Assembly (NCBI RefSeq): GCF_000004075.3
Contig: NC_026655.2
Location: forward strand, 22,305,489-22,369,488
DNA length: 64,000 nucleotides
Direction: 5' to 3'
Source of the DNA: Cucumis sativus
Lineage: Eukaryota; Streptophyta; Magnoliopsida; Cucurbitales; Cucurbitaceae
Shown: positions 1 through 13,866 of the stretch, piece by piece
Numbering within the stretch: the stretch's first letter is position 1
How the letters are laid out: every line of letters begins with the position of its first letter
Made by a program: the position numbers and the translations under genes
Notes under the pieces: model-generated
What the model was told of the DNA's origin: nothing
Seen by the model: only the letters and a program-made list of their open reading frames with translations
The model's database searches: none

Positions 1-3000
1 GCTCTCTTCAAATACGTTTTCATTGTCATGTCAGCCGATGATAACGGTGAAGGTAATGCTTTTCATCTTATCCAATAAAATAGATAGCCTTAAGCTTATT
101 TGTTCGTTAAAGATTTAAAGACAGTCTCACACATCACATTGATTAGAAGAAATACCTTTCTTTTCTTTTGCTGTATCTAGTTTTTTCAGTTCATCCTAAC
201 CTCACAGCAGAAAAAATTCAAAATATTAAGGACAATGTCTTAACTTGCAAAAGGATCATCTGGGCTCAGGTCCAAATTGATAATACCGTACGATTATGGA
301 GATATGATTATTAGTCCTAACGTTAACTTCTCTTTTGAGCTTAATTTTCAATAAAGATTTTGGAATTCTGTGATTTATAAAGGATTGAATAGCTTGAAGC
401 CCAATATGTCGATGGGAAAAGAGGCAAAGCTGATTATTTCATTCCATTTGCTTGTGATGCAGGGGGTACCTTTGCATTGTACTCTCTTCTTTGCCGTCAT
501 GCTAGATTATGCATTCTGCCGAATCAAGAGCCTATCGATGATCAATTATCTGCATATGACATTAAGGGGATCTCGGAGACAAGGTCGAGTGCTGCTCTGA
601 AGTCCTTTTTTCGACTGCATCCATCTTTTCGAAGAGGTTTTTTGTTGTTTGTTCTCTTTGGAACCTGCATGGCTATTGGTGATGGAGTGCTCACTCCTGC
701 AATATCAGGTCAGGTCCCTACATTTTACCTTTTCCTTTTCAATTCAGTAGCTTAGATCATTCTAGTATTTCAATATGTATTACTTTTTTGCCACTGCTCG
801 TTCTATGATGTCGGAATTTGAATTACATTAGTAGCTAAGCTAAGATTAACCTTGAATCTTTTAAAATGGCTACATAAAAACTTGCATTTTCATAATCATA
901 TAATGATTTATAAATATTTATCCTTTCAGTTCTTTCAGCAGTCTCGGGAGTCAAACATAAGATCACTGGACTCCATGATAGTAAGCTACATCATTTCTCT
1001 ATAGTTGATTTCCATATTTATCAAAATAATTAAAACATGCCAAAATTTGTTTCCCCTTTTCAGACTATATTGTTTTAATCTCATGCGTCCTCTTGGTTGG
1101 ACTGTTCTCCCTCCAGCATCGTGGAACACACAAAGTTGCTTTCATGTTTGCTCCAATCATTACGGCGTGGCTTGTCTGTATTAGCGTTATTGGAATGTAT
1201 AATATCATCAAATGGAACCCAAGTATATATCACGCACTCTCTCCCGTTTATATGCTAAAATTCCTTCGAAGCACAGGTGTTGAAGGTTGGATTTCATTAG
1301 GCGGAGTCGTTCTCTCAATTACAGGTACTTGTACATCTCGAATCATATGCTTTCTCTCGTCTCTTAAACATCGGGAGCGAGATGCTTATGGGATATTGTC
1401 ATAGGTGTGGAGGCAATGTTTGCTGATTTAGGCCATTTCTCTTCACTTTCAATCAAGGTAACCGCAGCTGCTGTGGTTTATAATAAGCAAACTCATTATG
1501 ATCTTAATGTACTTGAAAGTTGAAATCTTCCAAATTTAAATCACAGATTGCCTTCACACTTTTTGTATATCCCTCCTTGATACTCGCTTATTTGGGTGAG
1601 GCTGCATTCCTCTCTAAACACCATGAAGATATTCAGAGAAGCTTCTACAGAGCAATACCTGGTAAGAAGTTAGTAATACTGAGAGATCATATATTTATAT
1701 CTCTGTCTCAATATGACATTACATTATTTGTCAATGTAGAAGCTGTGTTTTGGCCGGTGTTTGTCGTGGCCACTTTTGCTTCTGTCATAGGAAGTCAGGC
1801 TGTGATTTCGGCTACATTCTCCCTTGTAAACCAGTGTTGTGCTCTGAATTGTTTCCCTCATGTGAAAACTATGCACACCTCAAACCAGATATATGGGCAG
1901 ATTTATATCCCAGAAGTTAATTGGATGTTAATGTGCCTTTGTTTAGCTGTGACAATTGGCTTGAGAGACACAAGCATGATAGGCCATGCATATGGTACCA
2001 AGTCTTAGCATTTATCGTTTGTGGTCTTAAATATTCAATCGCATGATAAAAGAATCTGATTGTTTTTATGGGTTTGTAGGGCTGGCAGTCACCTTTGTCA
2101 TGTTTGTCTCAACTTGCTTGATGACACTTGTGATTATAATTGTTTGGAAGCTGAGGTTGATCAATGCTATAGCGTTTTTGATGTTTTTCGGGTCGATCGA
2201 ACTTCTTTACATCTCTGCATCAATCATCAAAGTTCATGAAGGTGGTTGGATCCCTCTCGTGCTTTCTACAATCTTTATGTGTTCGATGTATGCATGGTAC
2301 TATGGAACGATGAAGAAACACGAATACGACGATGAGAACAAAGTGTCAATGAATAGGATTCTTTCTTCGGGGCCTAGTCTCGGCATAGTGCGTGTGCCTG
2401 GAATTGGACTCATATACACTAATCTGGTTGCTGGTGTTCCTGCTGTTTTTGGTCACTTTGTAACCACTTTGCCAGCATTTCATCAAGTGCTTGTATTCGT
2501 TTGTATAAAATATGTTCAAGTTCCCCATATCAATGAAGAAGATCGTTTGCTTGTCACGAGGGTGGGTCCAAAAGAATGCAGCATGTTTCGGTGCATTGTC
2601 CGATACGGTTACAGAGATTTACTGCAAGAAAACTACAATTTCGAGAACAGATTAGTGTTTTCTTTAGTGCATTATGTAGAAACAGAAGATCAGTTTTGGA
2701 AGAAACCAATGACAGAAGTGTCTAGAGGGTGTGAAAATTCAAAAGAACCTTGTGAATATGAATTACCATTGGAGCAAGCTTTTAGAAGCTCAAACAAATA
2801 TCAAGCAATGGATACCGCAGACGATGATCGGGGAAAGTCTATACATAATGAGGAAGCAATGGAAATATTGAGAGGAAAAGAATCAGGAATCACGTACATC
2901 TTTGGACATTGCTCGGTCAAGGCCAAGAAATCATCTTCCATCTTCAAGAAGTTAGCCATTGATATTATATATGCTTTCTTGAACCAGAATTGTAGAGAGC

Positions 3001-3065
3001 AAGAGGTTTTACTAAATGTGCCTCACACTTCTCTATTGGAAGTTGGGATGGTATATTATGTATAG
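1..3065 (+). CDS. HAK/KUP/KT potassium transporter, 3' part (5' end outside window)
   Basis: Plasma-membrane-type high-affinity K+ transporter of the HAK/KUP/KT family. I read eight exons: 1-52 (partial), 463-708, 930-980, 1064-1324, 1405-1457, 1547-1661, 1740-1994 and 2080-3065, all GT-AG and in phase, giving 672 residues. Family proteins are near 780 residues, so about 110 N-terminal residues, including the first membrane spans, lie outside the window. Visible family signatures are the [18 protein letters not shown] stretch, [28 protein letters not shown], the YLGEAAFL block, and a C-terminal soluble tail ending [16 protein letters not shown]. Many hydrophobic segments lie between residues about 60 and 430. 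Exon pattern and C-terminus resemble the HAK5-like cluster I, but the subgroup is inferred, not proven. No break is seen in the part present. The stop is followed by 0.9 kb to the next gene on the same strand. Confidence 0.93.
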
Positions 3066-3877
3066 AAAATAAGCTTAGAAGCTTCATCCCATGTTTCAAT
3101 GTGAACACGTAACTACTTACATCTAAAAGTTTAACAGGAAAGGAAATTATAGTTTCAAATTCTTTCAACCCTACCTGAATATTTTACACTTGTAAAGCGC
3201 ATGGAATATTGTAGTTCAGTTCACACACACATATAAAAGAATGGTTAGACTTTAAAAGGTGAGAAGAGTCTATATATTGGTTTGGCCCTTTGGCTATCTT
3301 GAGTTAAGCTAGCTTTGGTTGGACTTGGACATTTTAATAATAATATAAGAAACTAACTATTACAAATAAAAGAGTCTCTATAATCTTAGAAGGTAAATTC
3401 GTTACGATTCTCACCATATATCAGATAGCTAGTTAGTATAAATAAACACTAAAGTAAAAAATACACCTCAAGTTTGACATCACATCCCATTCATCCTCTC
3501 TCAAGACAAGTTTTCAACACAGCATTATATTTAAATGCTGTCGGACTACTAACATTATAATGAAATATTTTCTATACTAGTGTTGTATATATATATAATT
3601 TCTTTTTGAAGCAAGAAACATATGGACATTATCAAGAACAAATGTCCCAATGTACAGAAAAAAACAACCAATTCAAAATTAGGAAGATTTAGCAATGGTT
3701 GTAGTTACCAAGAGGCATTGGGAGCCATGCATGTAAATGTAGTTGGAATTTAAATTTGAAATTCTATTCTTGTAGTTTATAGCCACACACTTGCGTATTC
3801 CCAATAAAACATGGAGGAATTGGTCTTTCCCAATCAAACAAAAGGCACTATTATTTCTCCTACAAAATGCCCTTAAT
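3066..3877. other. Intergenic, HAK 3' flank to PDC promoter
   Basis: AT-rich, with no coding frame I can support. The left part should hold the transporter's 3' UTR and the right part the upstream promoter of pyruvate decarboxylase. No repeat family was recognised. Confidence 0.6.
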
Positions 3878-3944
3878 TATATATAACAGTCTCCTTCCCC
3901 TTCATATATAGATCCATCTTTCTGATCTCCCCCATATCAAACCA
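3878..3944 (+). promoter_or_regulatory. Putative core promoter/leader of pyruvate decarboxylase
   Basis: A TATA-like stretch (TATATATAA, 3878-3886) lies about 90 bases before the start codon at 3976, followed by a CT-rich leader. A second TATA-like run sits at 3904-3910. An AAACCA at 3939-3944 matches the core of the anaerobic response element known from plant fermentation genes, but here it is downstream of the TATA box in the presumed leader, so its role is only a suggestion. Confidence 0.45.
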
Positions 3945-3975
3945 ACTTAATTTTGATCACTTTGATCTCCAACTT

Positions 3976-6931
3976 ATGGATGTCGTCGTTGAAGCTCTTG
4001 ATTCGTGCAAGCCGTTCAACAACGACATAGCTTCGTTGCCTCAAAATGGTTCTCTCACCCCGCCCTCCGTCACCGTTTCCTCAGACGCTACGCTTGGTCG
4101 CCACCTTGCTCGACGCCTTGTCCAAATAGGGGTCAGTGATGTATTCTCTGTCCCTGGTGACTTCAACCTAACCCTACTCGACCATCTCATTGCCGAGCCT
4201 GGGCTCACCAACATTGGTTGCTGCAATGAGCTCAACGCTGGCTATGCGGCTGATGGCTACGCAAGGCGTCGTGGGGTCGGTGCATGTGTTGTCACATTCA
4301 CTGTTGGAGGGCTAAGTGTGTTGAACGCCATTGCTGGTGCTTATAGTGAAAATTTACCTGTGATTTGTATTGTTGGTGGCCCAAATACTAATGATTATGG
4401 AACCAGTAGGATTCTTCATCACACTATTGGATTGTCTGATTTTAGTCAAGAACTTAGATGCTTTCAAACTGTGACATGTTTTCAGGTTAGTTAATTTATA
4501 TTATGTAAGCTATATTAGATATTGTCCGTTGATGACAATAATGATAATGGTGATAATGACGATGATGGATATATAGGGTGTGATAAACAATATAGAAGAA
4601 GCACATGCTCAAATTGACAAAGCAATATCAACAGCACTTATTGAAAGCAAACCTGTTTATATCAGCATCAGTTGCAACTTACCTGGTGTCCCTCATTCAA
4701 CTTTCTCTAGAGAGCCAATCCCATTTGCTATTTCTCCAAGGTAAACTAACCTTTTACTTTCTAAACCCGAATTACTTATGGCATGTTCATAACTAATTTC
4801 CAAATAGTTAAAATCATGATATGAAAATTGTATTTACAAGGGTATAATTAAATATTTGAATTGATTTTATATATGAGACATTAAATATATGAATCCTATT
4901 ATTAATTAAATTGTATATTAATTTTCAAACTTATGCATGTTTTGGCCAACGAAGAATTTATAACTTATGTCTAATAAGTTCCTAACTTTAAAATGTTGTC
5001 ACTCAACAACCTTAATGTTGTGTTCAGTCTAAGTGATCATCTTTAATATATTCAAATTTTGTTAAAAAATACTAACTGAATTTAATAGATGAAGAATAAA
5101 CTTTAGTCTAATGTGATCCTAACTTTTAACTTTGTGTATATTAAGCTTGCTTTAAATGTATGTCATACATATACTTGAGATCATAATAAATTTAAAACTA
5201 TACGCATATAGATAAAATTGATAGTTCAACGACTCAATATTCAATTAGACACAGATTCACTACAAGTTCATAGACGGAATAGGAGCACGTAGTTGCAAGT
5301 TCAAGACTACGTTATAATTTAACCTAATACAGGTTAAGCAATATAAACATTTATACATTTCTTCCTGTCTATCTGTATTAGGATGAGCAACAAGATGGGG
5401 TTAGAAGCCGCGGTAGAAGCCACAGTGTCGTTCCTCGACAAGGCAGTGAAGCCGGTGATGGTTGGTGGGCCAAAGCTTCGAGTGGCCAAGGCCTGTGATG
5501 CATTAGTCGAGCTAGCCGATGCCTGCGGTTACGCACTTGCCGTGATGCCTTCGGCAAAAGGCTTGGTCCCGGAATACCACTCCCACTTTATCGGAACTTA
5601 CTGGGGAGCAGTCGGGACTGCCTTTTGCGGCGAGATCGTGGAATCAGCCGATGCATATCTATTTGCAGGCCCGATCTTCAATGACTACAGCTCGGTCGGC
5701 TACTCCCTCCTTTTGAAAAAAGAGAAAGCCATCATTGTGGAGCCTGATCGTGTGATGATAGCCAATGGCCCAACATTTGGTTGTATTTTAATGAAGGATT
5801 TTCTTAAAGAACTTGCAAAAAGATTGAAGAAAAATACAACAGCTTACGAGAATTACCATCGGATCTATGTGCCCGACGGCCAGCCATTGAAATGCAAGCC
5901 CCATGAGCCGTTGAGAGTCAACATTATGTTTCAGCACATACAGAAGATGTTGTCAGAGGAGACAGCGGTGATTGCCGAGACCGGAGACTCGTGGTTCAAC
6001 TGCCAGAAGTTGAAGCTGCCCAAAGGATGCGGGTAAGTAGTGGACGTTCGAGAAATTATTCAAGAAGACTAATAGAATGTCAGTAATTCAACGAGCTTAC
6101 ATATATGCATGCATATATGGTATATCATATATGATTGAGAAAGAAAATGGTAATTCATTAAGAAGTGGTTTGTGGATTTGACTATATATATATATTGCAG
6201 ATATGAATTTCAAATGCAATATGGTTCGATTGGTTGGTCTGTGGGTGCGACGTTGGGGTATGCTCAATCGGTGCCGAGTAAGCGTGTAATTGCATGCATT
6301 GGTGATGGAAGCTTCCAGGTTTAGTTTCTAAATCTTTTATTCGCATATTTTATAGTTTTTGTTCTAAAACATTTATTTAGAGAAATTGTTTGAATGAATA
6401 AAAGGATTAATTAGATGGTTAAATGTGTGATCCCCTTTTTAATTGGCATTTACTTTGGGTATTTAGGTCACAGCACAAGATGTATCAACCATGATTAGGT
6501 GTCAACAAAAGACCATAATCTTCTTGATCAACAATGGAGGTTATACTATCGAAGTCGAAATTCACGACGGACCATATAATGTTATCAAGAATTGGAACTA
6601 CACTGCCTTAATCGATGCAATCCACAATGATGAAGGCAATTGTTGGACTACAAAGGTAACTCATATTTACAATAATTTTAGTTCCTCCAACAACTTTTAA
6701 GCTCTATATTTAATTTAGGTCCTAAACTTTTCAATTGTTTTCATATCCTTTGGTAATTAGGTGCGCACTGAAGAAGAGCTTATTGAAGCAATCAATACCG
6801 CAACAGAGAAGAAGAGTGATTCTTTGTGCTTTATTGAAGTTATTGTTCATAAAGATGATACAAGTAAAGAGTTGCTAGAATGGGGATCAAGAGTTTGTGC
6901 GGCAAATAGTCGTGCTCCGAATCCCCAATGA
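3976..6931 (+). CDS. PDC: Pyruvate decarboxylase
   Basis: Cytosolic thiamine-diphosphate and Mg2+ dependent enzyme that turns pyruvate into acetaldehyde and CO2, the first step of ethanolic fermentation under low oxygen. Six exons: 3976-4485, 4577-4740, 5382-6032, 6201-6318, 6467-6655 and 6761-6931, all GT-AG and phase-consistent, giving 600 residues, close to the usual size of about 600. The N-terminal pyrimidine-binding domain carries the catalytic Glu in [14 protein letters not shown] (residue 85) and the His pair in ILHHTIG (148-149). The middle domain starts near residue 226 ([11 protein letters not shown]). The C-terminal cofactor motif runs from GDGSF (476-480) to INN (502-504), followed by Glu510, equivalent to the active-site Glu of yeast PDC. 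The first ATG is chosen because it opens a family-typical N-terminus. The protein looks intact. Which paralogue (PDC1 or PDC2 type) is not resolved. Confidence 0.96.
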
Positions 6932-9900
6932 ATAATAAGCCCAAATAATAATATGAACTAATTCTTTGTTGAAGAATTTAAATAATAATGGATTGAAACC
7001 ATATACATAAGTGAATTTGAATGAGTTTTTGCTTTTGTGTTTTGAAGAGTTTACTCATTCAATTTATTCGAAAAAAATAGTAAATTTTTTTTTCTTTTTT
7101 TAATAGTGAAGTTTATCACGTCATGAAAGTATAACATATGACATCAAACTATATGCATTATATTTATTTGTATGAAATCTTCTTTTTTATGTTGTGCTAA
7201 AGAGCTTAAGGAAAGTATCATTACAACATGATACATCCAATTACAAACTCAAGATCACATATAACAAAATCATGATCACTTATTTGATAAGTATTTAATT
7301 CAATAATTTAGTATATTGTGTGAGGCATTTTGTTTTATTAATGGGACATACTAGAATTAAATGTAACACCACCCACCAATAAGATTTGGTTTGATTTTCT
7401 TGGTTTGAACTTTCATACTTTTCACATAACCCTCCAACAATTTTTTCTTCTTTGAAAATAAAGCTTCAACATTTAATGATGATGAGCTTTCCCTTAATTG
7501 ATGGGGAAATCAAACCAAAGACCCCAAAAAATGGCATTTTTAATGCCCCATGTGCTCTCCAATAAAGCAAATTAAACCAACTCCCTCTACATGCAACCAA
7601 TATTTATGCTCAACTACAGCTCCTTCTAATAACCCATCACATTAAATTACTTAATTATATGATGCCATCCCTCTAAATAAATCTTTTCTTTTCTGTTCAT
7701 AACCATTCAATTATTATAAATTGCAATAGTATCAACTCTTATCATATAGTTTGAACTATGCATTTTCTTTTCCTTCCAAGATTCTTTCCATCCTTCAACC
7801 TAAAAAACGAGTCGTAATATTAAGTAAACACTAATACTTTACTCTAGAAACATTACACCATTATCGAAAAGATAAACCTAGATTAAGTAGACTTACTACT
7901 CTTTTTATCAACGTTTAATGAAACAAAAGATTTGCATATCACTTTAAAATAATTTGTAGTTTGTAAGATTATACATATGCATGACATAAGAATTAATAAA
8001 TGATATGAGGTAAAATATTTTTGAGTTTTTGTAAATAAAGTACATATCTTTATATAGAAGTTGATATGTGAGGGAAAGATAATGGCATTTTCATAACACT
8101 TTTGAACTTGATAATATTTAACTATTTTGAGAAGAAAAAAAAAGGGGGGTTGAATAATTAAGGAAAAGGTGGATTAATTATTTATGGTGAAATGTAATTA
8201 TCCCAAATCTCATTTTCTTTTACATTAATATTTCAGTGTCAAGAACTTTAATTAATTAAGCGACATTCAAACTTTGTTATCTTACTTTCTTCTTTTTCAC
8301 CTTTGCTTAAAAAATAAATAAATAAATGTTGAGAAATAATATTCAATTTTAGATACCAATTGCCTCAAAACATCACCTCCAAAACCGACCAAATCTCAAT
8401 ATATATATTTTTTGACTTTTGTGTCAAACTTGTGAAAAGGGTCACCTCTAAAACAACACAACCAAGTTTATATATTATTACCTTTTTATCTCAATTAAAA
8501 TTCATATACATATGTGTGTGTATATATATGTATGCCATAAAAATGTTAATCTTAGTAATTTTACTTGTTTGGGGCGGTTAACGAATGAGTGGGTTTGGCA
8601 TCAAATCTCGAATGATATATTTGTCTCATATAAATTTGTGATTCTTGGTAAACTAGTAGATGATGTTTGAGTAAAGAAGTAGAAGTAAAGTTGCGTACTA
8701 TTTCACTCTTTATTTAGTTGGAAGAATTTGAGAGTTCGTGACTAGTTAAAAAATGTCTATAAGATTTACGACTTCACAACTCTACCTTTTTTTTTTCTCT
8801 CTTATGGCTAAATATATACTTACAACTATCTTTAGCAAGGTTTTTCATAAAACGTTATTCCTTTAGAAAAATTGTAAGCATCCACACCACATCCGTCAAC
8901 AAATGTGATGAAAGATATGTTAGACTTGAGGGAGGGAGTTGAGTAATTTTAAGGTAAATGATAAAGGATAGGTTAAAATGTTATAAATGTTGTACCTAAC
9001 TTAAACATATCTTGTTAAAGACAACCATCACTATTATGGCATGCCATAAAGGGTAGGGAACTTGTCACCTACAATGTTCATATGCATTATTTCAAAACTT
9101 CTCAAAATCACAGTTTTTCTTTTTAATGAATCTCTTATTTCTAAATTTGAGTTAAATCATCTATTTGTGAAATTAGATAATTTATTTTGACATTTGATAA
9201 AAAAAAAAAATGCTTATTTTGTTCGAGATATAAATTTTACCACACATTTTTTTCTATAACTTACCCTCTTGATAAACAAAATCAAAGTTTAGAAACAAAT
9301 TAACCAAAAAATATGTATAAAAAAACACTCTTAAATGTGGATATCTATTAGATTTTTTTGTCTTTTAAAAGAGATGCCTATTAAAGTTTGAGCTACCTTA
9401 GCTCCATTCTTCATTTTAGAGTAGATTAAACTACCAGCTTTTAACTTTGAAATTTTTGGGTTAAAAATCAACCTACCTCAAGTATCATAGTGTTTGCAAG
9501 AATATAAATAAATAAATAAATTTCTTTTCAATGTAATATTTAGTATTATACTTTCGTTATAATATCGACATTTTCGTTGATTCCACATTTTTATAGAACA
9601 TTGATATAAAAATGGATCAATATTTCGTTAACATTGTAACAAAAATCTAAAGGTATTGTAATATGAAGCAATTATAAAGATAATATTTAAGTGTATAGCA
9701 ACAAAATTTTCAAAATTCAAATATAACAAAGTTTATTCATTAGTAGTAGACGTCTAGCTGTTTATTAGTGATGGAAATTATATTATATTTGTAAATGTTT
9801 TCAAATGTTACTAAATATGCTAATATTTTGATATTAGTCACCGTCCTGAAATACATGAAATATAGAAGATAAATGTCGTTCAACGTGTATTTCTATTAAA

Positions 9901-9982
9901 CTTTTTTTTTTCTTTTTTTGCTAATGGTGACATATTGTAAAACATTTTACTAAAGTTTAGTACATGGGAATACAAATTTTTC

Positions 9983-9984
<2 letters not shown>
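6932..9984. other. Intergenic, 3 kb, no gene seen
   Basis: AT-rich spacer between PDC and the CHUP1-like gene. The 73-codon frame at 8360-8581 is low-complexity and has no homology I recognise. An imperfect inverted repeat around 9535-9650 (arms near 9585-9597 and 9604-9615) hints at a decayed short element. Small TG/TA microsatellites occur near 8512-8530. Confidence 0.5.

Positions 9985-10017
<33 letters not shown>
9985..10017. repeat. Poly-T tract, 33 bases
   Basis: An uninterrupted run of T about 140 bases before the start codon of the CHUP1-like gene. It is either a simple repeat in the promoter or the poly(A) tail of an antisense retroposed sequence. Length is likely to vary between individuals and to be assembly-sensitive. 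Confidence 0.9.
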
Positions 10018-10019
<2 letters not shown>

Positions 10020-10157
10020 ATATATGCGATTCTTACATTTTAAGCAAGAAGATGAAATTGAAATAAATTAAATGAGCCCAAAAAATAAAGCAAACTACAA
10101 CAGTTTGGCTTCTCCATTAGCCCATTTATTAAAAATTAACTAAAAAAACAAAGGAGA

Positions 10158-12842
10158 ATGCCAAAGGAAGAAGATGAAGTATTAGCTATGGAGATCAATT
10201 GCTTGAAAAAAGAATTGGAAATTTCTCTACAAAAATCAATTTTTCTCGAAAAAGAAAATCAAGAACTCAGACAGGAACTGAATCGATTGCGATCCCAAAT
10301 TCAGTCATTCAAAGCTCAAAACAATGAGAGAAAATCCATTCTCTGGAAGAAATTTCATAGCTCCATCGACATTTCCGTAGCCGGAGCTGACTCGCCGCCG
10401 CTAAGCCCTGCCACGGTGGCGGGTGATAAACGGGAGTCGACCAAATCGCCGAAACAGAGTAGTTGGGATGATGTGAAAGAGAGTCATAGAATGACGGGGG
10501 TACCGGCATCGCCACCGCCACCGCCACCGCCGCCACTTCCGACGAAACTGCTCGGAGGATCAAAGGCAGTGCGGCGTGTTCCGGAAGTGTTGGAGTTGTA
10601 TCGTACACTGACGAAAAGAGATGCACAGAAGGAAAATAAAGTGGCACACGGCGGAGCTCCGGCTGTGGCGTTCACTAAAAACATGATCGGCGAAATTGAA
10701 AACCGATCTGCCTATCTCTCGGCGGTATGTATTTATAATTAACAGATTTTTATGGGGTGGTGGCGTTCAAAAACTTTAAAAATAAAATTTAAAATGTTAC
10801 TAAATTGAATTTTATATTCGACAGAGTTCTAAACCTTTTAATTTACTCTGTTAATAGAAATGAAATTTTATAACCTTTCCAGGTTGAACTCAAATTTAAA
10901 TATTTTATAAGTTTACACTTCAAATTTAAGAGTTTTTCGATTTTTCTTATAGTATGTGTGGATAGAAGAATTAAATTATAATATCCAAATTGATATTACA
11001 TAACATCCATTAAGCTAGGTTTATCTTAATTCAAATTCACTCGAGTTAGAGACTTTAGAATTTTTCTCTAAGGTAATCACTTTTTTCTTTTAAATTACGT
11101 GTTTGTTCGATTATACTACAAATAATTAAAATTTTGTTGAATATATAAAATTGAGAGGAAAGCTAATTAAATTAAATTAAAAAGTTCAAAAACCTCTCTT
11201 AGTTTGATGGTACTAGATTTAAAATCATCGAGGCAAAAAAGAAAAACTATGGTTTCACAGACATAAACTTGAATCTATGAAACTTAGGTAGAAGTCATAC
11301 AAGGTAATGAAAGTTAGTCTCTTTGATTAGTTACTCCCATGTTAGTAACTCTAAAAAAACCTTCGAATTAGAAGACTCAGTTGAAATATTTTCATTTAAA
11401 ATTTTAAAAGATAAAAAATCAAAGGTTGGATTGTCTAAAAAACTAGAGATGGAACACATGGCAGATAAAATCCGAGGTAGAAACACATGGAGATTTTGTG
11501 AATTGGTTGATCAAAGAAGTAGAAACGATAGCACCAAGAGACATATCAGAGGTGGAAAGGTTCGTGAAGTGGCTTGATGGGAAGTTGGCATCATTGGTGG
11601 ACGAGAGAGCAGTGCTAAAGTACTTCCCACGGTGGCCAGAGGCAAAAGCAGATGCACTACGGGAGGCAGCATTCAGCTACCGAGACCTGAAGGGCTTAGA
11701 GAGCAAAGTGTGTATGTTTAGAGACAATCCAAAGGAAGAGATGAATGTTGTGTTGAAGAGAGCTCAAGCATTGCAAGACAGGCGAGAATGTACAATCAAT
11801 TTGTTGTTTGTTGTGCAATGTTTCTGTTTTGGTAAGTTGATTTGAATGATGAACTTATGAGAATTTTGTTGTTTTAAAATGTGCAGGGTGGAGCAGAGTG
11901 TGAGTAATATGGAGAGGACGAGGGAGTTCAATTGTAGGAAGTATCAAGCTTTTCAAATTCCCTGCCAATGGATGTTCGATTCCGCTTTGCCTACTCAGGT
12001 ATCCAACATTAACACATTATATAACACTAATTATCATTTCATTGGATCGAAATCGATTTTCTAACATCTTACAATCTATGCTTGCAGTACTAAACGTAAA
12101 TTCTATGAGATGTACAAGTCAAATCTATATATAATTAATCAATTAATTTAAAATTTTGAACCTACAAAGCTCAGCAATCTAGACATCAAGTTAAGGGGAA
12201 AACGAATTTCAGGGTTATAATCTTAAAACAGATTCGGCGAAACATTTTACAAAACTTTTTTAAGATTAAGAAACACAAATGAAATTGAAATCAATTTTCA
12301 ATCGACTGTGTCTCAGGACAAGAACCAGGTTGATAGTGAGTTTTAACCACAAAAACTAGTTGAATTTTCTTGGATTATAATCTAATAGTCAAGTTTCAGA
12401 ATCACATTAAAATAACTAATAATAATATGCTTAGACAAAAATAACTACAAACTATACGTGAACATTCATTGCACACACCAAAAGGAAAACCAAAACATCT
12501 TGAATCATCAAGAAAATGAGAAGAATAAAAAGCCCTAACTCAGTCTCTTGGATTGCAGATAAAGATGAGCACATTGAGGCTGGCGAAGGAATACATGATA
12601 AGGATAACAAGAGAACTACAATCAACCGAGACCCCACAAAGAGAAAACCTTTTCCTCCAAGGGGCTCGATTTGCGTACAGGGTTCATCAGGTAAACCAGA
12701 ACGATTCACTAATACAAACACATTGCTTTGACAATGACTAACCAATCATAATCCTTTTTAGTATGCAGGTGGTTTCGATTCAGAGACTATAGAGGCTTTT
12801 GAAGGACTGAAGAAAGCTGGGCTGAGTAGTCAAAGAAAATAG
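10158..12842 (+). CDS. CHUP1-like coiled-coil/proline-rich protein
   Basis: Short member of the plant CHUP1-like family; CHUP1 positions chloroplasts on actin, but the role of this short form is not known from sequence. Five exons: 10158-10724, 11465-11781, 11887-11998, 12559-12690 and 12762-12842, giving 402 residues. A leucine/glutamate-rich coiled coil covers roughly residues 7-60, an eight-proline run lies at 119-126, and from about residue 190 comes the conserved C-terminal domain (HGDFVNWLIKEVE, then WLDGKLASLVDERAVLKYFP). It lacks the N-terminal membrane anchor of full-length CHUP1. Intron 2 (11782-11886) begins GC rather than GT: reading AG|GC to AG|G restores DRVEQSV exactly, whereas the next GT donor would leave an intron of only about 55 bases. 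Other introns are GT-AG. Length fits the roughly 400-residue CHUP1-like class. Confidence 0.87.
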
Positions 12843-13866
12843 GCTCGAACGTAAATTATAGGGAATGAATATTGTCGTCTGTTGCCAACTCAAATGCAGA
12901 GTACATTCAACTAGATGATGTAACACAACTGCTTGAACGGAATTTTATATATATAATCAAATCCTATTGCATCTTGTACAACCCATAGCAAGAAAATGGC
13001 ATATCAGCATAACTTGACTTTGTTCTATTAAAATTTAGTAATTAACTAGATATAACACCAGGAGGAACGTCCTAAGAATATATGAAGGGCGAAGCTTTCA
13101 ATAAAACAATGTTTCTTGATTGGACGACGTTAGAGAACTTATCCCAACAGTCTAAAACCCCATATTCCACCACTAAGATTTCTAATTGGGCAAGGTTTCC
13201 TTTCTCAAAAAAGAAGCAAAACTAGAAAGAGTCAACTCGATGTTCCAACAAAATCACAAAAGAAAATAGAACACTCATGAACAAGAACAGTGTTATAATC
13301 AAAATGCAGAGCAATGCAACACCCGATCACTGAGAAAGGGAGACCCATCGAAACGGCCTACTCAGGGCATGTTGGCCAATCAGACTAATACTACTCATAG
13401 ACATTAAATCATAGTTAGGTGGCCACCGGACTGAACTCTTTATAAAGTCTAAGATTTTTATTCACAACTAGGAACCCATGAAGGCTCATACAGCCCCATA
13501 TACTAACTACACTAGTAAGTTCAAGAACTTTCAAAAGATGAGCAATGGCTCATCTTTGAAGAGAGTAGAAAAAGCTAAGTGATTGTGTTCATTCAAGAAG
13601 GCAAAAGCTAATTAATTAATTAATTAGATTATTGCGAGAGAAATTAATGAATTGATGCTTCAGCATGGCCATCATTAGAACAAATATATAGCATATAAAA
13701 ATCAGTAGATAAAAACTGTAAGGCTGGAAAACAAGTTCTGGATTCAAGACAACAAAATGTATCGATCATAAAACAATTTAAAAACAACACAAGTTACGCA
13801 TGAGAAAAATAAAACTAAACAGTAACCAAAACCCTAGGTTGGAAACCACCCCTCAGAAAACGGCCA
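12843..13866. other. Intergenic between convergent genes
   Basis: Holds the 3' UTR of the CHUP1-like gene on the left and of RPL41 (minus strand) on the right. No additional reading frame or repeat is supported. A run of four ATTA units (TTAATTAATTAATTA) lies near 13611-13627. Confidence 0.6.

Noticed and set aside
709-755. Extension of HAK exon 2 into the following 47 bases
   Set aside because: The family reads TPAIS then VLSAVSG, which requires the donor at 709 and the exon starting at 930.
10309-10684. Antisense frames of 112 and 66 codons opposite the CHUP1-like first exon
   Set aside because: They mirror the GC-rich, proline-coding stretch of the real exon and have no homology of their own.
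12452-12745. 97-codon antisense frame and two overlapping sense frames
   Set aside because: The interval holds exon 4 of the CHUP1-like gene in one frame; the others are shadows.
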